A stretch of DNA of 64,000 bases from Rhizobium johnstonii 3841. GTDB taxonomy: Bacteria > Pseudomonadota > Alphaproteobacteria > Rhizobiales > Rhizobiaceae. Below are positions 1 to 9,029 of this stretch, piece after piece. Position numbers and translations under genes: made by a program. Within the stretch, counting starts at the first letter, position 1; the number at the start of each line of letters is the position of its first letter. Location: assembly GCF_000009265.1 (NCBI RefSeq), contig NC_008381.1:124001-188000 (forward strand), written 5' to 3'. The notes beneath the pieces are model-generated. The model worked only from the letters and a program-made list of their open reading frames with translations, had not been told where the DNA came from and did no database searches.

Positions 1-631
1 GAACGATCTCCATGTCGTGCTCGACGAAGAGCACGCTGACGCCTGCGACACGGGTCGCGTCAATAATGCGGTCCATGACCGAGAACTTTTCTTCGCTGGC
101 GACGCCGCTCGTCGGCTCGTCCAGGAAAAGAACCTTCGGCTTGCCAACCATGGCAATTGCAATGTCGAGAAGCTTGCGGATGCCTTCGGGCATCGTGCCG
201 GCAATCGAGTTGCGGAACGCTCCAAGTCCGAACACCTCGAGCGTCTCGTCAGCATGGATCGCGAGCTCATCGTCGGAAAGAATCGAAAAGCCCTTGGCGC
301 CAACGCTACCCGTTGCGCTGTAAGCAAACATCAGGTTCTCAATCGCTGTCAGCGAGTTGAACAATTGCGGAATCTGAAAGGACCGGGCAACGCCGCGCCG
401 AGTGATCTGACGAGGTGAAAGCCCTACGATTTCCTGTCCCTCGAGCAGGATCGAACCGGAGTCCGGGCCCAGATAGCCCGTAATCATATTGATGAACGTC
501 GTCTTGCCGGCGCCGTTTGTGCCGATCAGACCCGAAATCGTTCCAGACATGATGTCGACATTCACGTCGTTTGCGGCAGTTACCGCGCCGAACCGCTTGA
601 CGAGGCTCTTTGCTTCAATAATCGGCTTCAT
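1..631 (-). CDS. livG: ABC transporter ATP-binding protein, LivG type (partial, runs off the window start)
   Basis: This is the cytoplasmic ATPase of a branched-chain-amino-acid-type (HAAT) importer. The ATG at 631 gives MKPIIEAKSL. The Walker A loop GTNGAGKT is at residues 37-44, the signature region is the LivG-like variant MPEGIRKLL rather than LSGGQ, and Walker B is VLFLDEPTSG. The C-terminus lies outside the window. Its start overlaps the livM stop in an ATGA arrangement, so the two are translationally coupled. A livF partner would be expected next, beyond the edge. The family is certain; the substrate cannot be read from this subunit. Confidence 0.93.
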   Translation of the reverse strand, partial: MKPIIEAKSLVKRFGAVTAANDVNVDIMSGTISGLIGTNGAGKTTFINMITGYLGPDSGSILLEGQEIVGLSPRQITRRGVARSFQIPQLFNSLTAIENLMFAYSATGSVGAKGFSILSDDELAIHADETLEVFGLGAFRNSIAGTMPEGIRKLLDIAIAMVGKPKVLFLDEPTSGVASEEKFSVMDRIIDATRVAGVSVLFVEHDMEIV

Positions 632-1587
632 GCTTTTTCTCCTGCCTCGACGGTTGCCTTGCGCTTACCAAAACGGACCCCACCAAGGCCTGTCGGCAGA
701 AACAGGATCATCGAGAGGATTATGACTCCAAGTACCAGTTGCCAAGTGTTGGGCGCATGCTGGTAGGCGAACGTCCTGACAAATTCGAGTGCGAGCGCGG
801 CGATGAAGGGCGTGAAGATGTTCCCGGTACCGGCAAGGACCGCGATCACCACGAATTCGCCCGAGGTTGCCCAGAAGGCCATTTCCGGATCCACATGCGC
901 GACGAGAATGCCGCTCATGGAGCCACCTACGGCGGCTAGAATTGCCGCAAGGATGTAGGAGAGATAGATCGTCTTGCTTGCAGACGCGCCGAGATACTCG
1001 ACGCGAATCTCGTTATCCTTGATGCCAGGCAGCAGGCGACCGAGCGCCGTCTTGCCGAAGCACCAGACAGTTATCACCGCTGTGAAACAGATCAGGACGA
1101 GGATAACCAGGCCGTTGAAACGCGCAGTACCGCTCAGCGGCAGGCCGAACAAGGTCACGCCTCGGATGTTGAAGCCGTCCGTGCCGCCAAGTTCCACCGA
1201 CTTCACCAGAAGACCGTAGAGAAGCATGGACAGGGCGAGCGTCAGCATCGCGAAGAAGATGTCGCGGTAACGCGACAGAAGGAGACCGGCGACTGCAGCA
1301 GTCGCCGCGGCGATGATGACCGGGGCGATGAGCAAGAGAACCGCTTCGTTGATTTTCCAGAGATTGACCATCAGGCCGACGCAATAGCCGCCGATCGCGT
1401 AGTAAAGTCCTTGGCCGAACGAGACCAGCCCGGCGCGCATCATCAGCACAAGGCCGAGTACCGCGAGCCCCTTGGCAAGGCCGATCGAGATGACGAAGTT
1501 CCAGGTGGGTAGCGCCCAGGCTGCGACGATAAGGATAAGTGCCGCGCCGACGGCGACCGGCACAAAGGTTTGGGCTTTGTTCATCAT
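628..1587 (-). CDS. livM: ABC transporter permease, LivM type
   Basis: Inner-membrane permease of the same importer, about 319 residues. The protein is hydrophobic throughout, with the family pattern GLVSFGQGLYYAIGGYCVGL near residue 60 and GTGNIFTPFIAALALEFVRT near the C-terminus. The start was placed at the ATG at 1587, which overlaps the livH stop (ATGATGA). A much longer open frame exists upstream but only reads antisense-like sequence through livH. It pairs with LivH to form the membrane channel. Confidence 0.92.
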   Translation of the reverse strand: MMNKAQTFVPVAVGAALILIVAAWALPTWNFVISIGLAKGLAVLGLVLMMRAGLVSFGQGLYYAIGGYCVGLMVNLWKINEAVLLLIAPVIIAAATAAVAGLLLSRYRDIFFAMLTLALSMLLYGLLVKSVELGGTDGFNIRGVTLFGLPLSGTARFNGLVILVLICFTAVITVWCFGKTALGRLLPGIKDNEIRVEYLGASASKTIYLSYILAAILAAVGGSMSGILVAHVDPEMAFWATSGEFVVIAVLAGTGNIFTPFIAALALEFVRTFAYQHAPNTWQLVLGVIILSMILFLPTGLGGVRFGKRKATVEAGEKA

Positions 1588-2480
1588 ATCTTGCGCAACT
1601 CCACACCGGAAAACAGCCCCTGCGGACGCATGGCGAGAACGATAGCCATCACTGCATAGATGCTGAACACTTCGACTTCGGGCCAGTAGTGGACCGCAAG
1701 TGAGCGGACGAAGCCGACGATCAGGGCACCGACAATGGTGCCAGGAATCGATCCAAGCCCCCCGATCACCACCGCGGCGAACATCATGACGACCACTTCG
1801 ACGCCCATGCCCGGCGCCACGGAGATGGTCGGCGCTGTGAAGGCGCCGCCGAGTGCGGCGAGGATCGAGCCGGCCACAAAGGCCGACACTTTCCAACGGC
1901 TGACATTGATGCCCATCGCCTGCGATACTTCCGGATCATGAATGACGGCGCGCAGCATCTTCCCCTTGGCAGTGAATTGCAGAAACCACGTGAGGAAACC
2001 ACCACTGACGATCGCCACGACGACGATAATGAGGTTGTAGGTCGGATACACAAGGGGGCCGAGATAGACGTTGCCGAAAGTCCACACCGGGTCGGAGGCT
2101 ATCCATGGATCGACACCCCAGATGAGCTTCACCACGTCTTCCAGAATGAGGAAGAGCGCGTAGGTTACCAGCAGCAGCACGATGGGATCGCGCCCCGTGA
2201 AGAAGCGCAGGACGCCCCGTTCGACGACGAGGCCGACAATCGTACCGGCGATCAGCGCCGCGACAATCATGACCGGAATGCTTCCAGCGGGCGGCAGGCC
2301 CTGGGCGAACCACCAACCCAGCAAAGTCACCGACATGTAGGCGCCGATGGCATAGAACGTGCCATGGGCCATGTTTAGGATCTTCATCACGCCGTAGATC
2401 AGCGTCAGGCCGACTGCGATGATGAAGAGCCATGCGGAATACAGAATGCCGTCAATAATAGCGCCTAGAAACGCGTTCAT
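1584..2480 (-). CDS. livH: ABC transporter permease, LivH type
   Basis: Second inner-membrane permease, about 298 residues from the ATG at 2480 (MNAFLGAIIDGILYSAWLFI). An in-frame ATG at 2516 would add 12 residues; the shorter start fits the usual LivH N-terminus, but neither has a strong ribosome site. Family signatures include LTLIYGVMKILNMAHGTFYA near residue 25 and VVIGGLGSIPGTIVGALIVG near residue 240. It is separated by about 140 bases from the binding-protein gene and overlaps livM. Confidence 0.92.
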   Translation of the reverse strand: MNAFLGAIIDGILYSAWLFIIAVGLTLIYGVMKILNMAHGTFYAIGAYMSVTLLGWWFAQGLPPAGSIPVMIVAALIAGTIVGLVVERGVLRFFTGRDPIVLLLVTYALFLILEDVVKLIWGVDPWIASDPVWTFGNVYLGPLVYPTYNLIIVVVAIVSGGFLTWFLQFTAKGKMLRAVIHDPEVSQAMGINVSRWKVSAFVAGSILAALGGAFTAPTISVAPGMGVEVVVMMFAAVVIGGLGSIPGTIVGALIVGFVRSLAVHYWPEVEVFSIYAVMAIVLAMRPQGLFSGVELRKI

Positions 2481-2619
2481 GTCACACACCATTTCGAAAC
2501 AAGGGGCGGGATTCATCTTTCGGTGCCAGCGTGGCGCGCGACGGGTGAAAACCGCTTAAAAGGGATTGCGACGCCAAACGCGCCGGGAAACCCCCGCGTG
2601 CGATGCCGCGGTGAATAGA

Positions 2620-3894
2620 TCACTTGAGCTTATTCTTGATCCACTCATGGCTGGTCATGCCTTCCGGTGGGTTCACCCTTTCCGGGGCGTAACGGATCAC
2701 ATCGACGAAGGTGAGCTTGCCATCGACGGTTTTGGTGCGGCCATAGACCATTTCCTGCACAGCCTGGTTGCCCTTGCCCAAAGACATCTTCACTTCGCCC
2801 GAGGGACCCTGGAAGGTGGCGCCCTTGAGAGCAGCGGCGATCTCCTCGGTAGTCGGCGTCTTGGCGGTGTCGCCGCCCTGTGCCTTCTCATAAGCGAACT
2901 TCGCCGCAAAAAGCGTCTGCACCATGTGGTAGGACGGATAGCTGGGTGGCGTGGCGGACTTGGCGTTGTAAGCGGCCTTGAACCAGTCGTTATAAGCGTT
3001 CTCCGGTGCAAAGATACCGTTTGGACCGCGGGCGCCGATGATGGTGCCATCTGGGATTTGTTTGGCCTGGCGATGGATCGCCGTTTCGCCTGCCGTCAGA
3101 ACGACAGTGGCGTTTTTGAATAGGTCGCGCGGCGCTCCCTGAAGCACGAGACCTTCAAGGTCGCCACCCCAGAAGCTCGAATGAATGATATCGGGTTTGC
3201 TGCCGAGAATTGCGGAAATTTCGGTATTGTACTGACCGGCACCGAGCTTCGGCATCTGCGAGGTCGTCAGCGTCACTTCGGGGCGAAGGCTCTTCAGTGT
3301 GCCCTCGAAGTCGTTCCAGGCGTCCTGACCCCAGGCGTAGTTCTGGTTGATGCCGGCGTAGGTGTTGAATTTCTTGACTGTCTCGTTGACGTAGAGTGCG
3401 GCACCGGCGTTGTCCATCGTCGCGGTTGCAACGGGGCGGAATACATATTCGTAGTCAGCTTCCTCGAAGATGCGCGGCGTGCCGCAATCGAAGAGAAGTG
3501 TCATGGTCTTCAGTTCTTCGGCAACAGGCGCGACCGCAAGACAATCGCCCGAGGACGTGTAGCCTACGATCATGTCTACGCCCTGCTGTTCGACGAGGTT
3601 GCGTAGTTCGGAAACCTGCTTGGTGGTGCCACCGGCCTCGTCGATGACGACGAGTTCGATCGGACGGCCGCCGAAGCCGACCTTGTCATACGGCGCCGGG
3701 AGCTTGCCACCGGCATTGACCTGCTCGGCGAAGACTTCGGCGGCAATCTTTGCGGGTATGCCGAAGGGACCGGCCGGTGCGCCGGACAGGAACGTCACGA
3801 CACCAATCGTGAAGGGCTTTGACTCCTGAGCCAAGAGGCCAGCGGGGGCGGACAGAAAGATCGCTGCAATGGTCAGAGACCACGACTTTTTCAT
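2620..3894 (-). CDS. Periplasmic substrate-binding protein, LivK/Peripla_BP_6 family
   Basis: A 424-residue binding protein with a clear signal peptide (MKKSWSLTIAAIFLSAPAGLLA, cut before QES in round terms). It has the two-lobe leucine/isoleucine/valine-binding fold, with TIGVVTFLSGAPAGPFG at the N-terminus and DMIVGYTSSGDCLAVAPVAE in the first lobe. A GAGGAGGAAA ribosome site lies just before the ATG. It is the first gene of the transporter operon, and its promoter region contains a TTCAAT-type palindrome also found before the adjacent blc-like operon. From that context I infer a substrate linked to lactone or hydroxy-acid catabolism; amino acids remain possible. Confidence 0.9.
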   Translation of the reverse strand: MKKSWSLTIAAIFLSAPAGLLAQESKPFTIGVVTFLSGAPAGPFGIPAKIAAEVFAEQVNAGGKLPAPYDKVGFGGRPIELVVIDEAGGTTKQVSELRNLVEQQGVDMIVGYTSSGDCLAVAPVAEELKTMTLLFDCGTPRIFEEADYEYVFRPVATATMDNAGAALYVNETVKKFNTYAGINQNYAWGQDAWNDFEGTLKSLRPEVTLTTSQMPKLGAGQYNTEISAILGSKPDIIHSSFWGGDLEGLVLQGAPRDLFKNATVVLTAGETAIHRQAKQIPDGTIIGARGPNGIFAPENAYNDWFKAAYNAKSATPPSYPSYHMVQTLFAAKFAYEKAQGGDTAKTPTTEEIAAALKGATFQGPSGEVKMSLGKGNQAVQEMVYGRTKTVDGKLTFVDVIRYAPERVNPPEGMTSHEWIKNKLK

Positions 3895-3993
3895 AGATTT
3901 CCTCCTCTACGGCAATTGCCGGATCTGATGCAAAGACACATGCCCTTGCGGTGTAGGCCGAAGCGTCCTCTCACGCTGCGGTGGCGCAACATA

Positions 3994-4009
3994 GTTCAAT
4001 ATATTGAAC
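3994..4009. promoter_or_regulatory. Candidate IclR-type operator, perfect 16-bp palindrome
   Basis: GTTCAATATATTGAAC is a perfect palindrome about 100 bases before the binding-protein start, followed by another half-site GTTCAATA at 4013-4020. The same half-site recurs at 5331-5338 between the IclR gene and the aldehyde dehydrogenase operon. The likely ligand is the IclR protein encoded at 4477-5307. The rest of the 3895-4476 interval shows no gene. Confidence 0.6.
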
Positions 4010-4476
4010 GTAGTTCAATACTGTGTATAGTAAAAACTGCAACCAGCGTCAAGATGCTGGAACAACTGTCCAGCCAACAAGCGAGTACAAGCCGCGGCGC
4101 AAACTGTTCCGAAAGGGAAAAAGAACCGTAAGGCGCACGAAGAATCACTGAATATGAGGACGGCTTCTCGTGAATTCCCCAAGAGCTCGGTTCTGGCAAA
4201 GCTTTCATCAACAAGTCGACGTGGAGAAGATTTTCGTTAGCCTGCTTATGCAGCTATTCTCGACTGAAGCGGGAAACCGCGACATCGATCACCCGACGGT
4301 CACACGTCGATATCGCATCGGATTGATTGTGAGCCCAGATGAAAGATTTTTGCAGCCCTTCGGTTCGAGGCTGGGACTGCGTTGGGGTCAAGGAACAGAC
4401 GCGCTGCCCAAACGGAGCCAACCCCACCAGGTCTCCCTCGGTCGGCAATGAATTTCCGCCCTCGCCAAATGCTACG

Positions 4477-5307
4477 CTATCCTTCGTCACGGAAGAGTGA
4501 TGAGCTGTTATGCCCCAATTGCTCAGAAAGAATGGCGGCTGATCTGCGCATCGTCTCTCCGAGTGACTCGATAAGCACCGGAGTTGTTTCGCTTTCCAGA
4601 AGGCTGATGGCAATGCCGGCAACCGCGCATCTCGTATGATCTCGCACAGCGGTGCCGATGCAAATCATCCCTTCGCGAACCTGACCGTTATCGATCGAAA
4701 AACCGCGCGTACGGATGTCAGCCAGCTCCTGCCTTAGCAAGCCAAGATTTTTGACGCTTCTGGAGGTGATGGGCGGAGGAAAGTTTGCGCTGAACAGCGC
4801 CTCGAGTTTATCTTCCGGCATTTCGGAAAGCAGCATTTTGCCGGTCGCGGTAAAGGTGGCAGGAAGACGCATTCCAATCCGGAAAGTATGCCCCAGGGGC
4901 TGGTCGGAATTTCGGCAATCAATATAGACGACCTCGTCACGGTCAAGAGTTGTCAATGTGACGGTGTAAGGCGACAATGTGGTATCGGAAGCGAAATAAT
5001 TTCGGAAAATCGAGACGATGTCCATCTCGGACAGAAAGCCGTGCGCCCAGCGCATAGGATGCGGGCCGAGGCGGTACGTGCCGTCCTGTTTGCGAACGAG
5101 CAGGCCGAGCTCTACCATGACACCAAGTAGCCCGTGCGCCGTACTCTTCGGCAACGACATCGCCCGTGTGATGTCGGCGGCCGACATTGCGCCGCCAGAA
5201 TTGGTGACAAGATCGAGGATCGAAACCGCGCGCCTGAGAGCCGGAACAGAATCGACGGATTTGCCGATCGCAGTGTCTTCCACTGCGGCGCGTCTTGTAC
5301 TTGACAC
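4477..5307 (-). CDS. IclR-family transcriptional regulator, BlcR/AttJ-like
   Basis: An IclR repressor of about 276 residues. The N-terminal winged helix reads VPALRRAVSILDLV then MSAADITRAMSLPKSTAHGL; the C-terminal effector domain includes GHTFRIGMRLPATFTATGK and IDNGQVREGMICIGTAVRD. A TTG at 5313 sits only 2 bases after AGGAGG, so I prefer the in-frame GTG at 5307, which is 8 bases from it. It is divergent from the dehydrogenase-lactonase operon. In Agrobacterium the IclR protein BlcR (AttJ) represses blcABC until succinate semialdehyde or gamma-butyrolactone binds; the same role is inferred here from the identical gene layout. Confidence 0.85.
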   Translation of the reverse strand: MSSTRRAAVEDTAIGKSVDSVPALRRAVSILDLVTNSGGAMSAADITRAMSLPKSTAHGLLGVMVELGLLVRKQDGTYRLGPHPMRWAHGFLSEMDIVSIFRNYFASDTTLSPYTVTLTTLDRDEVVYIDCRNSDQPLGHTFRIGMRLPATFTATGKMLLSEMPEDKLEALFSANFPPPITSRSVKNLGLLRQELADIRTRGFSIDNGQVREGMICIGTAVRDHTRCAVAGIAISLLESETTPVLIESLGETMRRSAAILSEQLGHNSSSLFRDEG

Positions 5308-5330
5308 TTCCAATACCTCCTGTCAGGCTA

Positions 5331-5364
5331 GTTCAATATAACGATAGTGGTTCAATTAAATGAA
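5331..5364. promoter_or_regulatory. Candidate operator/promoter of the blc-like operon
   Basis: The 77-base divergent interval holds GTTCAATA at 5331-5338 and an imperfect dyad TTCAATTAAATGAA at 5351-5364. These resemble the perfect palindrome at 3994-4009, supporting one regulator for both units. Confidence 0.55.
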
Positions 5365-5384
5365 TTGTATGCTTGGAGGAGATC

Positions 5385-6836
5385 ATGGTCAATCTAAAAA
5401 AAACGGAACTCCTGCGCGATCGATGCCTGATAGATGGCAAATGGGTTGCCGGCTCTCAGAACAACATCGCCGTCAAGAACCCAGCGACGGGGGAGATTGT
5501 CGGCACCGTTCCTTCACTGGAGGCGGGAGATGTTGAGCAGGCGGTCGTAGCGGCCGAAGTTGCCTTCCGTTCGTGGAGCGCGCTTGCAGCGAAGGAAAGA
5601 GCGGCCGTCCTGCTCCGCTGGTTCTATCTGATAATAGAAAACGCGGACGATCTGGCCGCGCTGATGACGGCTGAACAGGGCAAGCCGCTGTCCGAAGCCA
5701 GGGGGGAAATGCTTTACGCCGCCTCCTTTATCGAATGGTTTGCCGAGGAGGCAAAGAGGGTCTATGGGGACATCATACCCGCACCAACCACCGACAAGCG
5801 CATCCTGGTTTTCAAGCAGCCGATCGGTGTCTGCGCCGCAATCACGCCGTGGAACTTCCCGGCAGCAATGATCACACGCAAGGCGGCGCCTGCGCTGGCT
5901 GCCGGTTGCACCATGGTGGTTAAGCCGGCCGAGCAGACACCCCTCACGGCGCTGGCTCTCGGCGTACTAGCCGAACAGGCGGGTATTCCCGCCGGCGTTT
6001 TCCAGATTGTGACAGGAAAATCACGCGAGATCGGCAAGGTGCTGACGGAAAGCGACATAGTCAAAAAACTGTCTTTCACCGGGTCGACCGAGGTGGGGCG
6101 AATTCTCATGGCGCAGTCTGCGCCGACGATAAAGAAACTGTCCATGGAGCTCGGCGGCAACGCACCCTTCATCGTTTTCGACGACGCCGACCTCGATGCC
6201 GCCGTCGACGGTGCCGTCGCGTCGAAATACCGTAATGCTGGTCAGACCTGTGTCTGCACAAACCGTATCTACGTGCAGTCGGGTGTTTACGATGTCTTCG
6301 CTGAAAAGCTTGCGGCGAAGGTTTCTGCGCTGAAAGTCGGTGAAGGCACGCAGGTGGATGTAACAATTGGACCGCTGATTGATGCTGAGGCCATCGCCAA
6401 GATCGAGGACCATATTAGCGATGCGATCGGGAAGGGCGCGAAAGTGGTCGTAGGTGGCAAGCGACACAGCCTCGGCGGGAGATTCTTCGAACCGACTGTC
6501 CTGACAGGAGCGACACAAGCGATGAAGATCGCCCGCGAGGAGACCTTCGGGCCAGTCGCGCCTCTCTTCCGCTTTGAGACAGAGGAAGAGGCGCTCGCTA
6601 TGGCCAACGACACGGAATTCGGATTGGCTGCCTATTTTTATACTGAAAACATCCGCCGGACATGGCGAGTGGCCGAAGCGCTGGAATACGGCATGGTGGG
6701 TCATAACACCGGTCAGATCTCGAACGAGGTGGCGCCATTTGGCGGCGTCAAGCAGTCCGGCCTCGGACGGGAAGGCTCCCGTTACGGAATCGATGACTAT
6801 CTGGAAATCAAATATCTGTGCTCGGCCATCGCGTAA
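5385..6836 (+). CDS. NAD(P)-dependent succinate-semialdehyde dehydrogenase (BlcA/AttK-like, GabD family)
   Basis: A 483-residue aldehyde dehydrogenase, starting at the ATG at 5385 behind GGAGGAG (an upstream TTG at 5373 is in frame but overlaps that ribosome site). Visible motifs are TPWNFPAAM, VVKPAEQTPLTAL, FTGSTEVGR, the catalytic glutamate in MELGGNAPF, the catalytic cysteine in NAGQTCVCTNR, and the GabD-type C-terminus ISNEVAPFGGVKQSGLGREG. It should oxidise succinate semialdehyde to succinate, the last step of gamma-butyrolactone breakdown. It is the first gene of a three-gene operon with the iron alcohol dehydrogenase and lactonase. Confidence 0.92.
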   Translation: MVNLKKTELLRDRCLIDGKWVAGSQNNIAVKNPATGEIVGTVPSLEAGDVEQAVVAAEVAFRSWSALAAKERAAVLLRWFYLIIENADDLAALMTAEQGKPLSEARGEMLYAASFIEWFAEEAKRVYGDIIPAPTTDKRILVFKQPIGVCAAITPWNFPAAMITRKAAPALAAGCTMVVKPAEQTPLTALALGVLAEQAGIPAGVFQIVTGKSREIGKVLTESDIVKKLSFTGSTEVGRILMAQSAPTIKKLSMELGGNAPFIVFDDADLDAAVDGAVASKYRNAGQTCVCTNRIYVQSGVYDVFAEKLAAKVSALKVGEGTQVDVTIGPLIDAEAIAKIEDHISDAIGKGAKVVVGGKRHSLGGRFFEPTVLTGATQAMKIAREETFGPVAPLFRFETEEEALAMANDTEFGLAAYFYTENIRRTWRVAEALEYGMVGHNTGQISNEVAPFGGVKQSGLGREGSRYGIDDYLEIKYLCSAIA

Positions 6837-6861
6837 ACGGCTGACAATGAGGGAGGAGTTA

Positions 6862-8022
6862 ATGACGATCAATCCATTCGAATTTCGAACTGTCCCATCC
6901 ATGGAGATGGCTTGGGGCGGAGCTAAACGAATAGGTCAAATCATCGCTGCGCGTTTCGCTGCGCGCAAGGTGCTTTTGGTCACCGACGCGGGCCTGGTGA
7001 AGGCTGGGATGATTGCACCCATTGCCGCCAGTCTGGAGGCGGCTGGTTTCAGTGTGGCGATTTTCGACAAGGTTGTGGCCGATCCACCGGAAAGCGTTTT
7101 GTATGGTTGTGTCGAGGAGGCGCGGCAAGTCGCAGCCGATATTGTCATTGGTCTCGGTGGTGGCTCGTCCTTGGACATAGCCAAGCTAGCGGCGGTGCTG
7201 CTATCATCAGAACAATCACTCGCCGATATGTATGGTGTCGGCAAAGTTCAGGGCGCGCGCTTCCCACTCGTTCTCGTTCCGACGACGGCAGGCACAGGTT
7301 CCGAAGTTACCAATATTTCCATCATCACCACAGGCGAGACGACCAAGATGGGGGTCGTGTCGCCGGAGCTATACGCGGATTTCGTGCTGCTGGATGCAGA
7401 ACTTACCGTCGGTTTGCCGCAGGTTCACACCGCCGCAACTGGTATCGATGCGATGGTGCACGCCATTGAAGCCTATACCAGCAAGCACAAGAAAAACCCG
7501 CTTTCGGATGCGTTGGCACGCGAAGCCCTGCGGCTGCTCGGCCGCAATCTTATTGCTGCCTGCAAGGAGCCTTCCAATCGGGATGCTCGTGAAGGCATGC
7601 TTCTCGGTGCAACTCTTGCGGGCCAGGCCTTCTCCAACTCCCCGGTGGCTGCCGTCCACGCATTGGCCTATCCGTTGGGTGGACATTATCACATTCCGCA
7701 TGGTCTTTCGAACGCTCTGATGCTCGGTCCAGTCCTTCGCTACAATGCGCAGGCAGCTGCCCCGCTTTACGCCGAGCTTGCCGATGTGCTTGGCGTCACG
7801 GGAAGCGGCGACGCCACGGCCCGTTCGGAGTACTTTGTTGCCCATATGCAGGTGCTGATGGATGAAAGCGGCGCGCCGCGACGGCTTCGCGATGTCGGTG
7901 TAACCGACAACAGTCTCGCCATGCTCGCCGCAGACGCGATGAAACAAACCCGCCTTCTCGTCAACAATCCGGTCGAAGTCCGGGAAGAAGACGCGCTTGC
8001 CCTTTATCGGGAAGCCTTCTGA
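6862..8022 (+). CDS. Iron-containing alcohol dehydrogenase, 4-hydroxybutyrate dehydrogenase-like (BlcB/AttL-like)
   Basis: A 386-residue group III alcohol dehydrogenase. GGGAGGAG at 6851-6858 selects the ATG at 6862. The nucleotide loop is IVIGLGGGSSLDIAKL, followed by PTTAGTGSEVTN; metal ligands are expected in the GIDAMVHAIEAY segment (Asp and His) and in HALAYPLGGHYHIPHG (two His). Given its neighbours it most likely oxidises 4-hydroxybutyrate to succinate semialdehyde. A long open frame on the opposite strand (7369-8991) is a codon-bias shadow. Confidence 0.9.
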   Translation: MTINPFEFRTVPSMEMAWGGAKRIGQIIAARFAARKVLLVTDAGLVKAGMIAPIAASLEAAGFSVAIFDKVVADPPESVLYGCVEEARQVAADIVIGLGGGSSLDIAKLAAVLLSSEQSLADMYGVGKVQGARFPLVLVPTTAGTGSEVTNISIITTGETTKMGVVSPELYADFVLLDAELTVGLPQVHTAATGIDAMVHAIEAYTSKHKKNPLSDALAREALRLLGRNLIAACKEPSNRDAREGMLLGATLAGQAFSNSPVAAVHALAYPLGGHYHIPHGLSNALMLGPVLRYNAQAAAPLYAELADVLGVTGSGDATARSEYFVAHMQVLMDESGAPRRLRDVGVTDNSLAMLAADAMKQTRLLVNNPVEVREEDALALYREAF

Positions 8023-8070
8023 AGCTTTCCGCAGAAATTCACCGTTCAAATCACCGCGGGAGGATCCAAC

Positions 8071-8862
8071 GTGACGGATATCAGACTTTACATGCTTCAG
8101 TCCGGCACCCTGAAATGCAAGGTGCACAACATCAAAATGAATCAGGGAAATGGCGCTGATTACGAAATCCCGGTTCCCTTTTACCTCATCACCCATCCCG
8201 ACGGTCACACGATCATCGACGGTGGCAACGCCATTGAAGTGGCAACGGACCCCCGCGGCCATTGGGGCGGTATTTGCGACGTGTACTGGCCCGTTCTTGA
8301 CAAGGACAAAGGCTGCGTCGATCAGGTCAAAGCTCTCGGCTTCGATCCGGCCGAGGTTAGATATGTCGTGCAGTCCCACCTGCATCTCGACCATACCGGC
8401 GCGATCGGCCGCTTTCCGAATGCCACGCATATCGTGCAGAGGGCCGAATATGAATATGCCTTCACGCCCGACTGGTTTGCCGGTGGCGGCTATATCCGCA
8501 AAGATTTCGATCGCCCGGGTCTGAAATGGCAGTTTTTGAACGGCACTCAAGACGATTTTTATGATGTTTATGGCGACGGAACGCTGACGACGATCTTCAG
8601 TCCTGGCCATGCGATGGGCCATCAATCCTTTCTCGTCCGCCTTCCCAGCAGCGAACCGCTGCTTCTGACGATCGATGCCGCCTACACACTCGACCATTGG
8701 GAAGAAAAGGCGCTGCCGGGCTTCCTCGCATCGACGGTGGATACTGTTCGCTCTGTACAGAAGCTGCGCACAATCGCGGAAAGGACGGGGGCAAACGTCG
8801 TCACCGGTCACGACCCAGCTGCGTGGTCGACCTTCAAGAAGGCACCAGAGTATTACTCTTGA
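8071..8862 (+). CDS. Metallo-beta-lactamase-fold lactonase (BlcC/AttM-like: gamma-butyrolactone / N-acyl-homoserine lactone hydrolase)
   Basis: A 263-residue lactonase beginning with GTG at 8071, 7 bases after GGGAGGA. The zinc site HLHLDHTGA (HxHxDH) is near residue 108, with a further histidine in SPGHAMGHQSF, an aspartate in LLTIDAAYTLD and the last histidine in VVTGHDPAAW. These match the AttM/AiiB group of quorum-quenching lactonases. Predicted role: open gamma-butyrolactone to 4-hydroxybutyrate, with side activity on acyl-homoserine lactones. It completes a lactone-to-succinate pathway with the two upstream genes. Which lactone is the real substrate cannot be told from sequence. Confidence 0.88.
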   Translation: MTDIRLYMLQSGTLKCKVHNIKMNQGNGADYEIPVPFYLITHPDGHTIIDGGNAIEVATDPRGHWGGICDVYWPVLDKDKGCVDQVKALGFDPAEVRYVVQSHLHLDHTGAIGRFPNATHIVQRAEYEYAFTPDWFAGGGYIRKDFDRPGLKWQFLNGTQDDFYDVYGDGTLTTIFSPGHAMGHQSFLVRLPSSEPLLLTIDAAYTLDHWEEKALPGFLASTVDTVRSVQKLRTIAERTGANVVTGHDPAAWSTFKKAPEYYS

Positions 8863-8865
8863 GAA

Positions 8866-8887
8866 GTCGCCGCGGTCTGGCGGCGAC
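8866..8887. terminator. Hairpin after the lactonase operon
   Basis: Perfect 8-bp stem GTCGCCGC/GCGGCGAC with a 6-base loop, starting 4 bases after the lactonase stop. There is no T-run after it, so it may be an RNA-end stabilising hairpin or a weak terminator. Confidence 0.5.
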
Positions 8888-9029
8888 ATGATCCCACAGG
8901 GGCGAATAAGCCCCTTAGAAGCTGAGAAGTTTTGACCTGGATCAATGTGAAATCCAGTGACTAGGATACGGCTTTGGAAGGCTGAGGCCACCGCTTTGTT
9001 TCGTTGGTAATCCGACCAAGGAGAAGTAA

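Noticed and set aside
7369..8991. A 540-codon open frame on the minus strand across the alcohol dehydrogenase and lactonase genes
   Set aside because: Both plus-strand genes have full motif sets; the antisense frame has no recognisable domain and is a GC-codon shadow.
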